Source: Pseudomonas sp.
GTDB taxonomy: Bacteria > Pseudomonadota > Gammaproteobacteria > Pseudomonadales > Pseudomonadaceae
Direction of reading: 5' to 3'
DNA length: 30,485 nucleotides
NCBI GenBank assembly: GCA_003488145.1
Contig: DNMQ01000326.1
Coordinates: 1-30,485 of the forward strand
In this document: positions 8,653 through 16,569 of the stretch, one piece after another
Numbering within the stretch: the stretch's first letter is position 1
How the letters are laid out: each line of letters starts with the position of its first letter
The notes under the pieces: generated by a model
Seen by the model: only the letters and a program-made list of their open reading frames with translations
Database searches by the model: none
What the model was told of the DNA's origin: nothing
Position numbers and translations under genes: made by a program

Positions 8653-9411
8653 TCAGTCACCGGTTTTGTCGCGCAGCTCGCGTCGCAGTGCGCGCGGTGT
8701 GCAGCCTCGTGCGCGAACCAGTGCGGCGGTGAAGGCGCTTTGCGAGGCATAGCCCACCTGCGCGGCGATCTCGCCGATCGGCAGGCGGGTGTCGTGCAAT
8801 AGCGCCTCGGCATGCTGCAAGCGGCGCTGGCGTACGTGTTCCATCGGTGTTCGGCCCGTCTCGCGAAGAAAGCGCGCGTGCAGACCTGCCACCGACAACC
8901 CGGCGATACGGGCCAGGTCGGCAACCTGAAGCGGGTGGGATAGATGCTGATCGATGAAGGCATCGATAGCGGCGACCGGCAGCGCGTGTTGGTCATGGTG
9001 GATATGTTGTCCACTGGCCAGACTGGCGAGCAGTAGTACGGCGCCCTGTTCGGCAATCAATGGATCGTTGATCGGGCTGTGCGCCAGCCAGGCGACCAAG
9101 CGCTGCTGGCTGGCGTTCAGGCGCACGGTATCCGGCCGATCGATCAGACGCAGGCTGGGTTCGGTGTGGTGGCCCAAGCGCTGACGAACCCAGCTCTCCG
9201 ACGGGAGATCGAGCACCAGGCAATGACTGCCGGTGACACTGGCACAGGCATGGTGAGTGGCGGACGGAATTACCGCGAGACTCTGCCCGCCGACGCGGCT
9301 GCCGCGCCCGGCAATCTCGAATTCCAGCAGCCCTTTCAGGCCGAACACCAGTTGCGGATGTTCGTGGCTGTGGGCAATGAGGTGATGATGGTAGTTGCGC
9401 AGCGATAGCAT
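8653..9411 (-). CDS. AraC family transcriptional regulator (cupin type)
   Basis: A 252-residue regulator. The N-terminal half is a cupin-like sensor (H-S-H-E-H-P-Q-L-V-F-G, about residues 14-24; the I-P-S-A-T-H-H segment near 48). The C-terminal half has two helix-turn-helix motifs of the AraC class: V-A-D-L-A-R-I-A-G-L-S near 163 and I-G-E-I-A-A-Q-V-G-Y-A-S-Q-S-A-F near 213, followed by the usual G-C-T-P-R-A-L-R-R end. The ATG at 9411 was chosen because the cupin begins there; upstream codons in the same frame belong to a repeat element and are not part of the protein. The nearest same-strand gene downstream is the EamA exporter. Confidence 0.87.
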   Translation of the reverse strand: MLSLRNYHHHLIAHSHEHPQLVFGLKGLLEFEIAGRGSRVGGQSLAVIPSATHHACASVTGSHCLVLDLPSESWVRQRLGHHTEPSLRLIDRPDTVRLNASQQRLVAWLAHSPINDPLIAEQGAVLLLASLASGQHIHHDQHALPVAAIDAFIDQHLSHPLQVADLARIAGLSVAGLHARFLRETGRTPMEHVRQRRLQHAEALLHDTRLPIGEIAAQVGYASQSAFTAALVRARGCTPRALRRELRDKTGD

Positions 9412-9456
9412 CTGGCGGCTGTCCCGAAGTAGGCCCGCTGACCAGCGGTCTGTGCG

Positions 9457-9559
9457 GTGAGTTGGTTGAGGCAAGCTCGGGTGAACATGGCTCGAAGACA
9501 ATGCTGCAACACCGTATTGGGGCCTTGGGCGCCGAAATTGACCAACTGAACTTACCGAA
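9457..9559 (-). repeat. Palindromic intergenic repeat, copy A (internally deleted)
   Basis: One of three copies of the same element, shown in the orientation that begins GGTAAGTTCAGTTGGTCAAT. It is 103 bp against 139-140 bp in the other two; the missing 36 bp correspond to one copy of a short direct repeat (CAAGGCGC-T/A-GC in copy C) plus the sequence between, as expected from slippage or recombination. It starts 56 bp after the cyaB stop, in the direction of cyaB transcription, and ends 46 bp before the AraC start codon, so it forms most of that gene's upstream region. Confidence 0.85.
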
Positions 9560-9614
9560 CAGACCACTTGGCCAGATTCGGTTAGTCGACGGCTGGCCGC
9601 CAGCGGTCAGAGAA

Positions 9615-11003
9615 TCAGAGGATGACCTTGTCGCGAAGTTTCTCGGCCGCTTGCTGCAGTGCCTGAATCACGCGCTCCTTGTCGAAGTTCTGCACGCCGT
9701 TGGTATCCAGGTACATGGAGAAGCCGGGGAGTTCGTGCTCGACGAAACTGCAGGTGGCGCCAAGGTCGCGGCGGAAGTCCACCACCTGGTAGATCTGCAC
9801 CGGGCGGGAGAAACCCTTGACCGCGATCTGGCCCTTGTCGCGGCACATGATGACGTCCTTGATCAGCGAATAGGTTTCGTGGGAGATCAGGATCTCGCTG
9901 GCCTCGGCGGCGCTTTCAAGACGGCTGGCCAGGTTCACTTCGCGCCCGATGATGGTGTAATCCATGCGCGTATCGGCGCCGAAGTTGCCCACCGTGCAAT
10001 AACCGGTGTTGATGCCCATGCGGATTTCCATCGGTTTGGTAATGCCCTGTGCGCGCCATTGCTGGCGCAGCACCTTCATGTGCTTGCGCATGGCGATGGC
10101 CATGGAAACCGCTGCCACCGCGTCTTTCTTGGCACCCTGGCTAGAAGGGTCACCGAAGAACACCATCACGCAGTCGCCGACGAACTTGTCGATGGTGCCA
10201 CCGTACTTCAGGGCAATCTTCGACATCTCGTTTAGGTAGTTGTTGAGCAGGTCGGTAAGGGCCTCAGCCTCCAGTTCCTCGGCCAGCTCGGTGAATCCCT
10301 TGATGTCGGAGAAGAACACGGTGAGCCGCTTGCGCTGGGTTTCCAGGCGAACGCTGCGCTTGCCGGTGAAGATCGACTCCCACACCTGGGGCGAGAGGTA
10401 CTTGGCGAGGTTGCGTGCCAGACGCGCGGCCTTGGCCTGCTCCGTTTCGATCTCCTTGCGCGCCTGGGCGAGGCGCTGGCCCTGCTGGTGCACGAAGTAG
10501 GCGGTGGCGCATATGTAAAAGGTCGTGAACAGAATGCTCACCAGAGAAACCAGTGGCGGTGTGGTACCGCGGTAGCTCAGGGGCACCACGAGAGATGCCA
10601 GGCCGACCCCGACACCCACGCAGATCAGCGAGATAGCGAGGTTGCGCAGGCTGCCGCTCACCAGCGCGCTGAAGCTGAGTGTCAGCAGAAACATCAGGCT
10701 GGGCACGATCGAAAAACCGAGCAGCAATATGCCGGCACCGGCGTTCAAGGCATCCAGGCAGAGCAGAACCTGCGCCGTACGCTCGGGGTTATCGCGCTTG
10801 AAGCGATAGCTCAGGTGATAGGCCAGGTGCGGATAGAGGAGGGTATACGGCACCATCCACAGCAGGTCCATCGAGAAATACTGGGTGTAGGTACCGGCTG
10901 CCAGCGTTGCGGCGCAGATCAGGTAGGCGAGCACGCGGGAGTAGTACTCGCGCAACGGGCGAGTGGCGAGGCCATTGCGGCGCTCAACCGTAGTGGAAGT
11001 CAT
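9615..11003 (-). CDS. cyaB: Membrane class III adenylate cyclase CyaB
   Basis: A 462-residue enzyme making cAMP from ATP. The N-terminal half has about six hydrophobic helices (roughly residues 25-172, MASE2-like sensor), then a coiled linker (173-200) and the class III catalytic domain. Metal-binding aspartates are D233 (F-F-S-D-I-K-G-F-T) and D277 (K-F-V-G-D). The purine-selecting pair is K273 and T350, the Thr marking class IIIb. N357 and R361 (V-N-L-A-S-R) fit the transition-state residues. All catalytic positions are intact. In P. aeruginosa CyaB is the main cAMP source for Vfr-dependent virulence and type IV pilus signalling. The protein is a near full-length match to that enzyme as I remember it. 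It is monocistronic as far as visible. Confidence 0.95.
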   Translation of the reverse strand: MTSTTVERRNGLATRPLREYYSRVLAYLICAATLAAGTYTQYFSMDLLWMVPYTLLYPHLAYHLSYRFKRDNPERTAQVLLCLDALNAGAGILLLGFSIVPSLMFLLTLSFSALVSGSLRNLAISLICVGVGVGLASLVVPLSYRGTTPPLVSLVSILFTTFYICATAYFVHQQGQRLAQARKEIETEQAKAARLARNLAKYLSPQVWESIFTGKRSVRLETQRKRLTVFFSDIKGFTELAEELEAEALTDLLNNYLNEMSKIALKYGGTIDKFVGDCVMVFFGDPSSQGAKKDAVAAVSMAIAMRKHMKVLRQQWRAQGITKPMEIRMGINTGYCTVGNFGADTRMDYTIIGREVNLASRLESAAEASEILISHETYSLIKDVIMCRDKGQIAVKGFSRPVQIYQVVDFRRDLGATCSFVEHELPGFSMYLDTNGVQNFDKERVIQALQQAAEKLRDKVIL

Positions 11004-11260
11004 GTGTGCGTACGATCCCTGGTAGTTTTTTCGACGCCGTTCTCTCGCGCCTTGCAGACTGACGCCAGGCTCGATCGTCGGGTCACCCTGCGAAGGCGAC
11101 AGCTTTCGAGCACATCAGCGACAGCCTCGCGATCACGGGGCCAGCTCGGCGATGGCCGGCCCGCGCGAAAGCCGTCAGATCATAACCAAGCAACGCCGCA
11201 TCGCCAAACCAGAGGATGAAAACAATGATGGCACCGGTCGGATAGCCGCTGTCATCAGGC

Positions 11261-11578
11261 TCAGAAGTGAATCCGGCCCGTCAGCATGTCCTTGAACATC
11301 ACCCAGTCGCCGAGAAAGCTGTAGAGCGGATACTGGAATGTCGCCGGCCGGTTCTTCTCGAAGATGAAGTGGCCGACCCAGGCGAAGCCATAACCGGCCA
11401 CCGGCATCGCCAGCAACCAGAGCCACTGCTGGGTAAGGAGTGCCCAGCCAAGTATGCCCAGCACCAGCAGGCTACCGACGAAGTGCAGGCGACGGCAGGT
11501 GGGGTTGCTGTGCTCGGCGAGATAGAACGGATAGAAATCGGCAAAGCGGGTGAAGCGTTCGGCGGTTTGCGTACTCAT
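11261..11578 (-). CDS. Mpo1-like (DUF962) small membrane protein
   Basis: A 105-residue protein of the Mpo1/YGL010w family. Family signatures are N-P-T-C-R-R-L-H-F-V-G-S (about residues 25-36) and the histidine-containing W-V-G-H-F-I-F-E-K-N-R-P-A-T-F-Q-Y-P (about 67-84), with hydrophobic helices between them. Yeast Mpo1 is an iron(II)-dependent dioxygenase that shortens 2-hydroxy fatty acids. The bacterial short form keeps the histidines but its substrate is untested, so lipid alpha-oxidation is inference. The gene is divergent from an AraC regulator gene 125 bp away, which may control it. AGGAGG-like bases precede the ATG. Confidence 0.82.
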   Translation of the reverse strand: MSTQTAERFTRFADFYPFYLAEHSNPTCRRLHFVGSLLVLGILGWALLTQQWLWLLAMPVAGYGFAWVGHFIFEKNRPATFQYPLYSFLGDWVMFKDMLTGRIHF

Positions 11579-11629
11579 GGCTTACCTCCTGTTATTGTCG
11601 CGCACAGACTAGTCATCGCTAACCTTGCG

Positions 11630-11640
11630 TGTCAGTGACA
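11630..11640. promoter_or_regulatory. Inverted repeat in divergent regulator region
   Basis: TGTCA-G-TGACA is a perfect five-base inverted repeat between the Mpo1-like gene and the AraC gene at 11704. Its place in a short divergent control region makes it an operator candidate, but a palindrome this short could occur by chance. Confidence 0.3.
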
Positions 11641-11703
11641 ATCAGGGCCAGTTTAGTAGCCTTAGGCGCAGCTGCCCCACCTATCGAAGAACAAGAAAAC
11701 CCC

Positions 11704-12717
11704 ATGACCGAACGCACCACTTCCTCGAGCTGGGCGCTGAGTATCGTCCAGGCCCTGGAATCCGCCGGGATCGATTGCCGCCAGTTGTTCATTGAGCTGC
11801 ATCTGGACTATGCCGCTCTGGACGACCCCGACGCGCGCTTTGCCCAGGATGACATGACGCGCCTTTGGCAACGCGCGGTGGCGGTTTCCGGTGACCCCGC
11901 CATTGGCCTGAACATGGCGCGCCAGGCGCGGCCGGCTGCGCTGAACGTGGTCGGCTATGCGCTGATGTCCAGCCGCAATCTCAAGGAAGGCTTCGCCAGA
12001 TTGGTGCGCTACCAGCGGATCATCGCCGAGGGTGCCGATCTGGATTTCCAGCCCTGCGCACAGGGCTATCGGTTGAGTCTGACGATAATCGGCGACCGCT
12101 TGCCGCCAGCTAGGCAAAGTGCCGAAGGCTCCCTGGCAGGCTGCCTGACATTCTGCCGCTGGCTCACCGGAACGCCGTTGCTGCCGCTGGAAGTCAGCTT
12201 TCAGGGCCAACCGCCGGATGATCTGGAGCCCTATCGGCAGCTGTTCCAGGCGCCTTTGCGCTTTGACGCGCGTCGCTACGCGTTGCTGTTTCGCGAAGAG
12301 GATGTGGAAATGCCGTTGCCGACCGCCAATGAAGCGCTGGCGCAATTGCATGATCGTTTCGCCGGTGAGTACCTCTCGCGCTTCTCCGACAGCAAAGTTA
12401 TGCATCGCGCGCGGCAGATACTCTGTCGATTGCTGCCGCAGGGCGAGCCCAGGCGCGAAGTCGTGGCGCAGGCGCTGTGCCTGTCGGAGCGCACCCTGCA
12501 GCGGCGTCTGCAGGAGGAGGGCAGCAGCTTCCAGCAATTGCTCGACGATACGCGTCGCGATCTGGCGGTGCAGCACCTCGCCCAGCCGGACCTGGCGCCG
12601 CTGGAAATCGCCTATCTGCTTGGCTTTGCCGATCCGAGCAATTTTTACCGGGCGTTCAAGCGCTGGTTCGGCGCCACGCCCGGCGAATACCGTCTGGCCG
12701 CGCGCTCACGCCAGTAG
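11704..12717 (+). CDS. AraC family transcriptional regulator (arabinose-binding-domain-like / OruR type)
   Basis: A 337-residue regulator. Residues about 15-205 match the N-terminal domain found in OruR- and VqsM-like regulators, including the G-Y-A-L-M-S-S-R-N-L-K-E-G segment. The C-terminal AraC domain (about 235-330) shows L-S-E-R-T-L-Q-R-R-L-Q-E-E-G-S-S-F and the second motif P-L-E-I-A-Y-L-L-G-F-A-D-P-S-N-F-Y-R-A-F-K-R-W-F-G, both close to consensus. The ATG at 11704 was chosen because upstream codons lack homology and lie in the divergent control region. The ligand is unknown. Likely targets are itself and the divergent Mpo1-like gene. Confidence 0.9.
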   Translation: MTERTTSSSWALSIVQALESAGIDCRQLFIELHLDYAALDDPDARFAQDDMTRLWQRAVAVSGDPAIGLNMARQARPAALNVVGYALMSSRNLKEGFARLVRYQRIIAEGADLDFQPCAQGYRLSLTIIGDRLPPARQSAEGSLAGCLTFCRWLTGTPLLPLEVSFQGQPPDDLEPYRQLFQAPLRFDARRYALLFREEDVEMPLPTANEALAQLHDRFAGEYLSRFSDSKVMHRARQILCRLLPQGEPRREVVAQALCLSERTLQRRLQEEGSSFQQLLDDTRRDLAVQHLAQPDLAPLEIAYLLGFADPSNFYRAFKRWFGATPGEYRLAARSRQ

Positions 12718-12796
12718 GAACCTGTGAAAGCCCACATAGCCTTAGCTAGAGCAGATCGGTTACTTATATGCACCTTTCCATGATGGAGTGACCCAA

Positions 12797-13729
12797 TTGG
12801 CCACCAGCCTGCTCGCGTTAATAGACGATATTGCGACCGTACTCGACGACGTCTCGCTCATGACCAAGGTGGCGGCCAAGAAGACCGCTGGCGTACTGGG
12901 CGACGACCTGGCACTCAATGCGCAGCAGGTGACCGGGGTGAATGCCGACCGGGAACTGCCTGTGGTGTGGGCAGTGGCCAAGGGCTCGTTTCGCAACAAG
13001 GCGATCTTGGTCCCCGCTGCGCTGCTGATCAGTGCCTTTCTGCCCTGGGCAATCACACCGCTGTTGATGCTCGGCGGCGCCTTTCTCTGTTACGAGGGGT
13101 TCGAGAAGCTGGCGCACCGCTTTCTTCATAGCGATGACAGCGATCACGCGGAGACGGTGAAGGCGCTCGCCGACCTGTCCGTGGACATGGTGGCGTTCGA
13201 GAAGAAAAAGATCAGCGGCGCGGTGCGTACCGACTTCATCCTCTCCGCCGAAATCATCGCCATCACCCTCGGCACGGTCGCGGCCGCGTCGTTCAGTCAG
13301 CAGGTCATGGTTCTGGTGGGCATCGCCATCCTGATGACGATAGGCGTCTATGGGCTGGTAGCCGCCATCGTCAAGCTCGACGATCTTGGTCTGGCCCTGA
13401 GCAAGCGGGCCAGCGGTGTGGCCAGCGCCATCGGGCGCGGCATTCTGAGCGTCGCGCCGTGGCTGATGAAGTCGCTGTCGGTCATCGGCACCGCTGCAAT
13501 GTTCATGGTGGGCGGCGGCATCCTCACGCACGGTATACGCGCCGTGCATCATTTCATCGAGAACAGCGCCCACGAAGCGCTCGGACTGCCCTATATCGGA
13601 GCGGTGCTCGGCGGCCTGTTGCCGACGCTGCTCGACGCCGCATTCGGCATCGTCGCCGGCGGCGTGGTATTGGCGTTGGTTACGCTTGGCGGCCGGCTGT
13701 TCAAGCGCGGCACCGGCTCCGCGGCCTGA
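12797..13729 (+). CDS. yedI: DUF808/YedI family inner-membrane protein
   Basis: A 310-residue protein closely matching E. coli YedI (about 305 residues) over its whole length as I remember it, with L-D-D-I-A-T near residue 10, [12 protein letters not shown] near residue 30 and E-L-P-V-V-W-x-V-A-K-G near residue 55. It has several hydrophobic helices and belongs in the inner membrane; the function is unknown. The start is placed at TTG 12797, which gives the family N-terminus M-A-T-S-L-L and has GGAG at 12785-12788, eight bases away. An in-frame GTG at 12788 overlaps that ribosome site and is unlikely. It ends 1 bp from the convergent trkH gene. Confidence 0.88.
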   Translation: MATSLLALIDDIATVLDDVSLMTKVAAKKTAGVLGDDLALNAQQVTGVNADRELPVVWAVAKGSFRNKAILVPAALLISAFLPWAITPLLMLGGAFLCYEGFEKLAHRFLHSDDSDHAETVKALADLSVDMVAFEKKKISGAVRTDFILSAEIIAITLGTVAAASFSQQVMVLVGIAILMTIGVYGLVAAIVKLDDLGLALSKRASGVASAIGRGILSVAPWLMKSLSVIGTAAMFMVGGGILTHGIRAVHHFIENSAHEALGLPYIGAVLGGLLPTLLDAAFGIVAGGVVLALVTLGGRLFKRGTGSAA

Positions 13730-13730
13730 G

Positions 13731-15182
13731 TCAGTGGCGCCAGAAGGCCGGGGTCAGCAGCACCAGCACCGTGATGATCTCCAAGCGTCCCAGCAGCATG
13801 CCGATCGACAGCAGCCATTTTGCCGTGTCGGGCAGTATGGAGAAGTTGCCGGCTGGCCCGATGATCTCGCCCAGCCCCGGGCCGACGTTGCAGACCGCGG
13901 TCGCCGCGCCCGTGAGCGCGGTGATCGGGTCGAGGCCCAGCAGCGCCAGGCACAGCGCCAGCACACCGATGGTCATGGTGATGAAGAAGGAAAAGGTCAG
14001 GATCGAGCGAACGATTTCTTCGTCCAGATTGTGCCCGTTGTACTGCTGGCGGATTACCGCGCGGGGGTGAATCAGCTGCTTGAAGTTGGCGCGTAGCAGC
14101 GAGTAGGCCACCTGGAAGCGGAACATCTTCAGCCCGCCCGACGTCGAGCCCGAGCAGCCGCCGACGAAGGTCAGGTAGAAAAATGCCATGACGGCGAAAC
14201 CGCCCCACTGGGTGTAGTCATCCACCGCGAAACCGGTCGTGGTAACCACGGAAACCACGCTGAAGGTCACGATGCGCAGTGCATCCAGCGCCGGAATGTC
14301 ATTGTTCAGCCAATACCAGCCGCTGAACAGCACGCTGGTGATGGTGAGCATCAGGACGAAGCCTCGCACCTGCTGATCCCTGAGCAGCGCCGTGCGATGG
14401 CCTCGCAAGGTCATCACGTAGAGGGTGAACGGCAGGCTGCCGACGATCATGAAGAAGACCGCTACCCAGTGCGCGGACGGCCCGAACTTGCCCATCGAGG
14501 CATCGGAGGTGGAAAAGCCGCCAGTGGCGACGGTCGACATCGCATGGTTGATGGCATCGAACATGCTCATGCCGGTCAACAGGAAGGACAGAAACGCGGC
14601 GACGGTAAACGTCACGTAGATGACCAGCAGGTACTGCCCGGCCACGTGCGAGCGCGGCATCACCTTCTCCGACCAGTCCGAGGACTCGGTCTGGAACAGC
14701 CTCATGCCACCGACTCGCAGCAGCGGCAGAATCGCGATCGCCATGCCGATGAAGCCGATGCCACCCAGCCAGTGCAGCAGCGAGCGCCACATCAGCAGCC
14801 CGGGCGATGCGCTATCCAGTCCCGAGAGCACGGTAGCGCCAGTGGTGGTGATACCGGACATAGTTTCGAAGAAGGCGTCCGAATAGCTGATGTGCTGAAT
14901 CAGCATCAGCGGCAAGGCGGCGAAACAGCAGACCACCACCCAGCTGATCGTGGTCAGGAAGTACATGTCGCGCGGCCGCAGGTTGGTGTTGGCCGGTCTA
15001 CCCGGTGCGACAAGGGCGAAGCCGCAGGAAAAGGTGATCAGGCTGCCCCAGATGAATGCCTGCAGGTCATCGGTGCGTTCGAATGCCAGCAGGGTCAGCA
15101 TCGGAATGATCATGCTGACGGCCAGGGTGATCAGGAAAATGCCGAGGATGAAACCGATGATGCGTAAGGTCGGCAGGGCCAT
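13731..15182 (-). CDS. trkH: Trk potassium uptake protein TrkH
   Basis: A 483-residue inner-membrane potassium channel subunit. All four selectivity-filter loops are visible in order: T-T-T-G-A (near residue 112), A-T-G-G-F (near 222), T-T-T-G-F (near 317) and C-N-V-G-P (near 436). The length matches E. coli TrkH, and the N-terminal R-I-I-G-F-I-L-G-I-F is typical. TrkH works with the cytoplasmic NAD/ATP-binding subunit TrkA, which is not in this window. The ATG at 15182 was chosen because it begins directly at the first membrane helix; a much longer reading frame upstream has no family match. It is divergent from the YkgJ gene across 188 bp. Confidence 0.95.
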   Translation of the reverse strand: MALPTLRIIGFILGIFLITLAVSMIIPMLTLLAFERTDDLQAFIWGSLITFSCGFALVAPGRPANTNLRPRDMYFLTTISWVVVCCFAALPLMLIQHISYSDAFFETMSGITTTGATVLSGLDSASPGLLMWRSLLHWLGGIGFIGMAIAILPLLRVGGMRLFQTESSDWSEKVMPRSHVAGQYLLVIYVTFTVAAFLSFLLTGMSMFDAINHAMSTVATGGFSTSDASMGKFGPSAHWVAVFFMIVGSLPFTLYVMTLRGHRTALLRDQQVRGFVLMLTITSVLFSGWYWLNNDIPALDALRIVTFSVVSVVTTTGFAVDDYTQWGGFAVMAFFYLTFVGGCSGSTSGGLKMFRFQVAYSLLRANFKQLIHPRAVIRQQYNGHNLDEEIVRSILTFSFFITMTIGVLALCLALLGLDPITALTGAATAVCNVGPGLGEIIGPAGNFSILPDTAKWLLSIGMLLGRLEIITVLVLLTPAFWRH

Positions 15183-15370
15183 GTAGAGGGTGCTCGGCAC
15201 GGTGAAAGAGGGCGGACATTCTACTCGCGTCGCTCCGCCAGTAAACCGCCCGACGGCTGGTAGAAAAATGTTTTCTCGGCAGCCGTGGAGCCTCTTCCCA
15301 AGCGCAGCGCCATGAATAGAATAGCCGCCCGGGCGCCGGCCCATTTCCGGTCTCTGGGTGTTCACCTTCC

Positions 15371-15742
15371 ATGTCAATCGACAATCCCTGCCTCACGTGC
15401 GGCGCCTGCTGCGCGTACTTTCGTGTGTCCTTCTATTTTGGTGAATGCGTTTCTGCCGGCGGTGCGGTGCCGGACCAGCTGACGGTTCAGGTTTCGCCGT
15501 TCCATGTGGCCATGCTCGGGACCGAGAGCAAACCTGCGCGCTGCGTCGGACTGCTGGGCGATGTCGGTTGTGGCGTGCGCTGCAGCATGTACGAGCAGCG
15601 TTCGAGCACCTGCCGCGAATTCGAGGCGTCCTGGGAGAACGGCGAGCACAATGCGCATTGCGACGCGGCGCGGGCGGCACACGGCCTGCCACCGCTGGTG
15701 CCGCCGCTGCAGCCGCAGCTCTCGCCGGATCGGGTGGCTTGA
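15371..15742 (+). CDS. YkgJ family cysteine cluster protein
   Basis: A 123-residue soluble protein of the YkgJ (CxxCxxCC) family, thought to bind a metal or Fe-S cluster. The motif C-x2-C-x2-C-C lies at residues 7-14, and further cysteines occur at 26, 58, 67, 71, 81 and 97, an arrangement shared by Pseudomonas members. The C-terminal end is proline-rich. The activity is unknown. Possible -10 TAGAAT lies at 15317-15322. A palindromic repeat begins 13 bp after its stop. Confidence 0.85.
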   Translation: MSIDNPCLTCGACCAYFRVSFYFGECVSAGGAVPDQLTVQVSPFHVAMLGTESKPARCVGLLGDVGCGVRCSMYEQRSSTCREFEASWENGEHNAHCDAARAAHGLPPLVPPLQPQLSPDRVA

Positions 15743-15754
15743 CCTGATGGGCGG

Positions 15755-15894
15755 TTTGGTAAGTTCAGTTGGTCAATTTCGGCGACCATGGCCCCGATAC
15801 TGTGTTGCTGCTCCTTGCCATAAGCCCCGCCATGACTCGTGGCAGCGCCTTGTCTCGGAGCCATGTTCATCCGAACTTGCGTCAGCCAACTCAC
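15755..15894 (+). repeat. Palindromic intergenic repeat, copy B
   Basis: A full-length 140-bp copy, read here from TTTGGTAAGTTCAGTTGGTC. Its two halves are imperfect inverted repeats: about 15 of the outer 24 bases match, and both arms carry CATGGC-C/T-CCGA-T/G-AC. It begins 13 bp after the YkgJ stop, in the direction of that gene's transcription. No coding sequence or transposase is associated. Its size and long imperfect terminal inverted repeats suggest a MITE-like element; an RNA hairpin in the 3' UTR is an alternative. Confidence 0.88.
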
Positions 15895-16005
15895 TGCACG
15901 GGCCACCAGCGCCGGCCGGCGCGTTGTTTGCGCTGTCGGCCGGCCATCACTCGCGGTACGTCGCCAACACCCTCTAGAATGTCCGACCCTTTCAGGAGGT
16001 AATGG

Positions 16006-16569
16006 ATGGACGCTCTGGACCTGTTGCTCAACCGTGTATCTGTCACTCGCCTATGCGAGCCGGCACCCGATGCCGATCAACTCGATCTGCTTTTTCGTGC
16101 AGCCTTGCGTGCGCCGGATCACGGCCAATTGCACCCCTGGCGATTCCTGACCGTCGAGGGCGATGCGCGCGGCAAGCTCGGTGAGCTGTTTGCCGACGCC
16201 CTGCAGGCCCGGCAGACCGATGCCTCGGACGAAGCGCTGCAGAAGGCGCGCAACATGCCGCTGCGTGCGCCGATATTGATCGTGGTGATCGCCAGTCCGA
16301 AGGCGCACCCGAAAGTCCCGGAAGGCGAACAGTTGCTGGCTGCCGGCTGCGCGGCGCATGGTCTGCTGTTGGCCGCCCATGCCCAGGGGATTGGCGCGGT
16401 GTGGCGCACCGGTGAGTTCGCCTATGACCCGCATGTAATGAAGGGGCTGGGCCTAGCCGAGCAGGAACGTCTGCTGGGCTTCCTGTACCTAGGCACGCCG
16501 GAGGGCCGCATCCGTAGCGCTCCGGTGCTCGAGCCCGAGGCTTTCGTCAGCGCCTGGAACGGTCAGTGA
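16006..16569 (+). CDS. YdjA-like nitroreductase family protein
   Basis: A 187-residue FMN-dependent nitroreductase close to E. coli YdjA, which is the small minimal form of the family. Signatures are R-A-A-L-R-A-P-D-H-G-Q-L-H-P-W (about residues 31-45), K-A-R-N-M-P-L-R-A-P (near 81), the G-I-G-A-V-W-R-T-G segment (near 138) and G-F-L-Y-L-G-T-P (near 162). It should be a cytoplasmic dimer using NAD(P)H; the natural substrate is unknown. A strong AGGAGGT at 15994-16000 supports ATG 16006 over an out-of-frame ATG at 16002. Its 3' end overlaps the convergent kinase gene by 7 bp. Confidence 0.92.
   Translation: MDALDLLLNRVSVTRLCEPAPDADQLDLLFRAALRAPDHGQLHPWRFLTVEGDARGKLGELFADALQARQTDASDEALQKARNMPLRAPILIVVIASPKAHPKVPEGEQLLAAGCAAHGLLLAAHAQGIGAVWRTGEFAYDPHVMKGLGLAEQERLLGFLYLGTPEGRIRSAPVLEPEAFVSAWNGQ

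Noticed and set aside
9412..9567. N-terminal extension of the AraC gene at 8653-9411
   Set aside because: The added residues are encoded by repeat copy A and match no AraC family N-terminus.
13591..14208. Alternative minus-strand frame across the DUF808/trkH junction
   Set aside because: Overlaps two strong genes and shows no domain.
15487..15906. Minus-strand frame crossing repeat copy B and the YkgJ gene
   Set aside because: It translates the repeat and the antisense of a real gene. Similar peptides come from all three repeat copies, which shows they are artefacts of the repeat.
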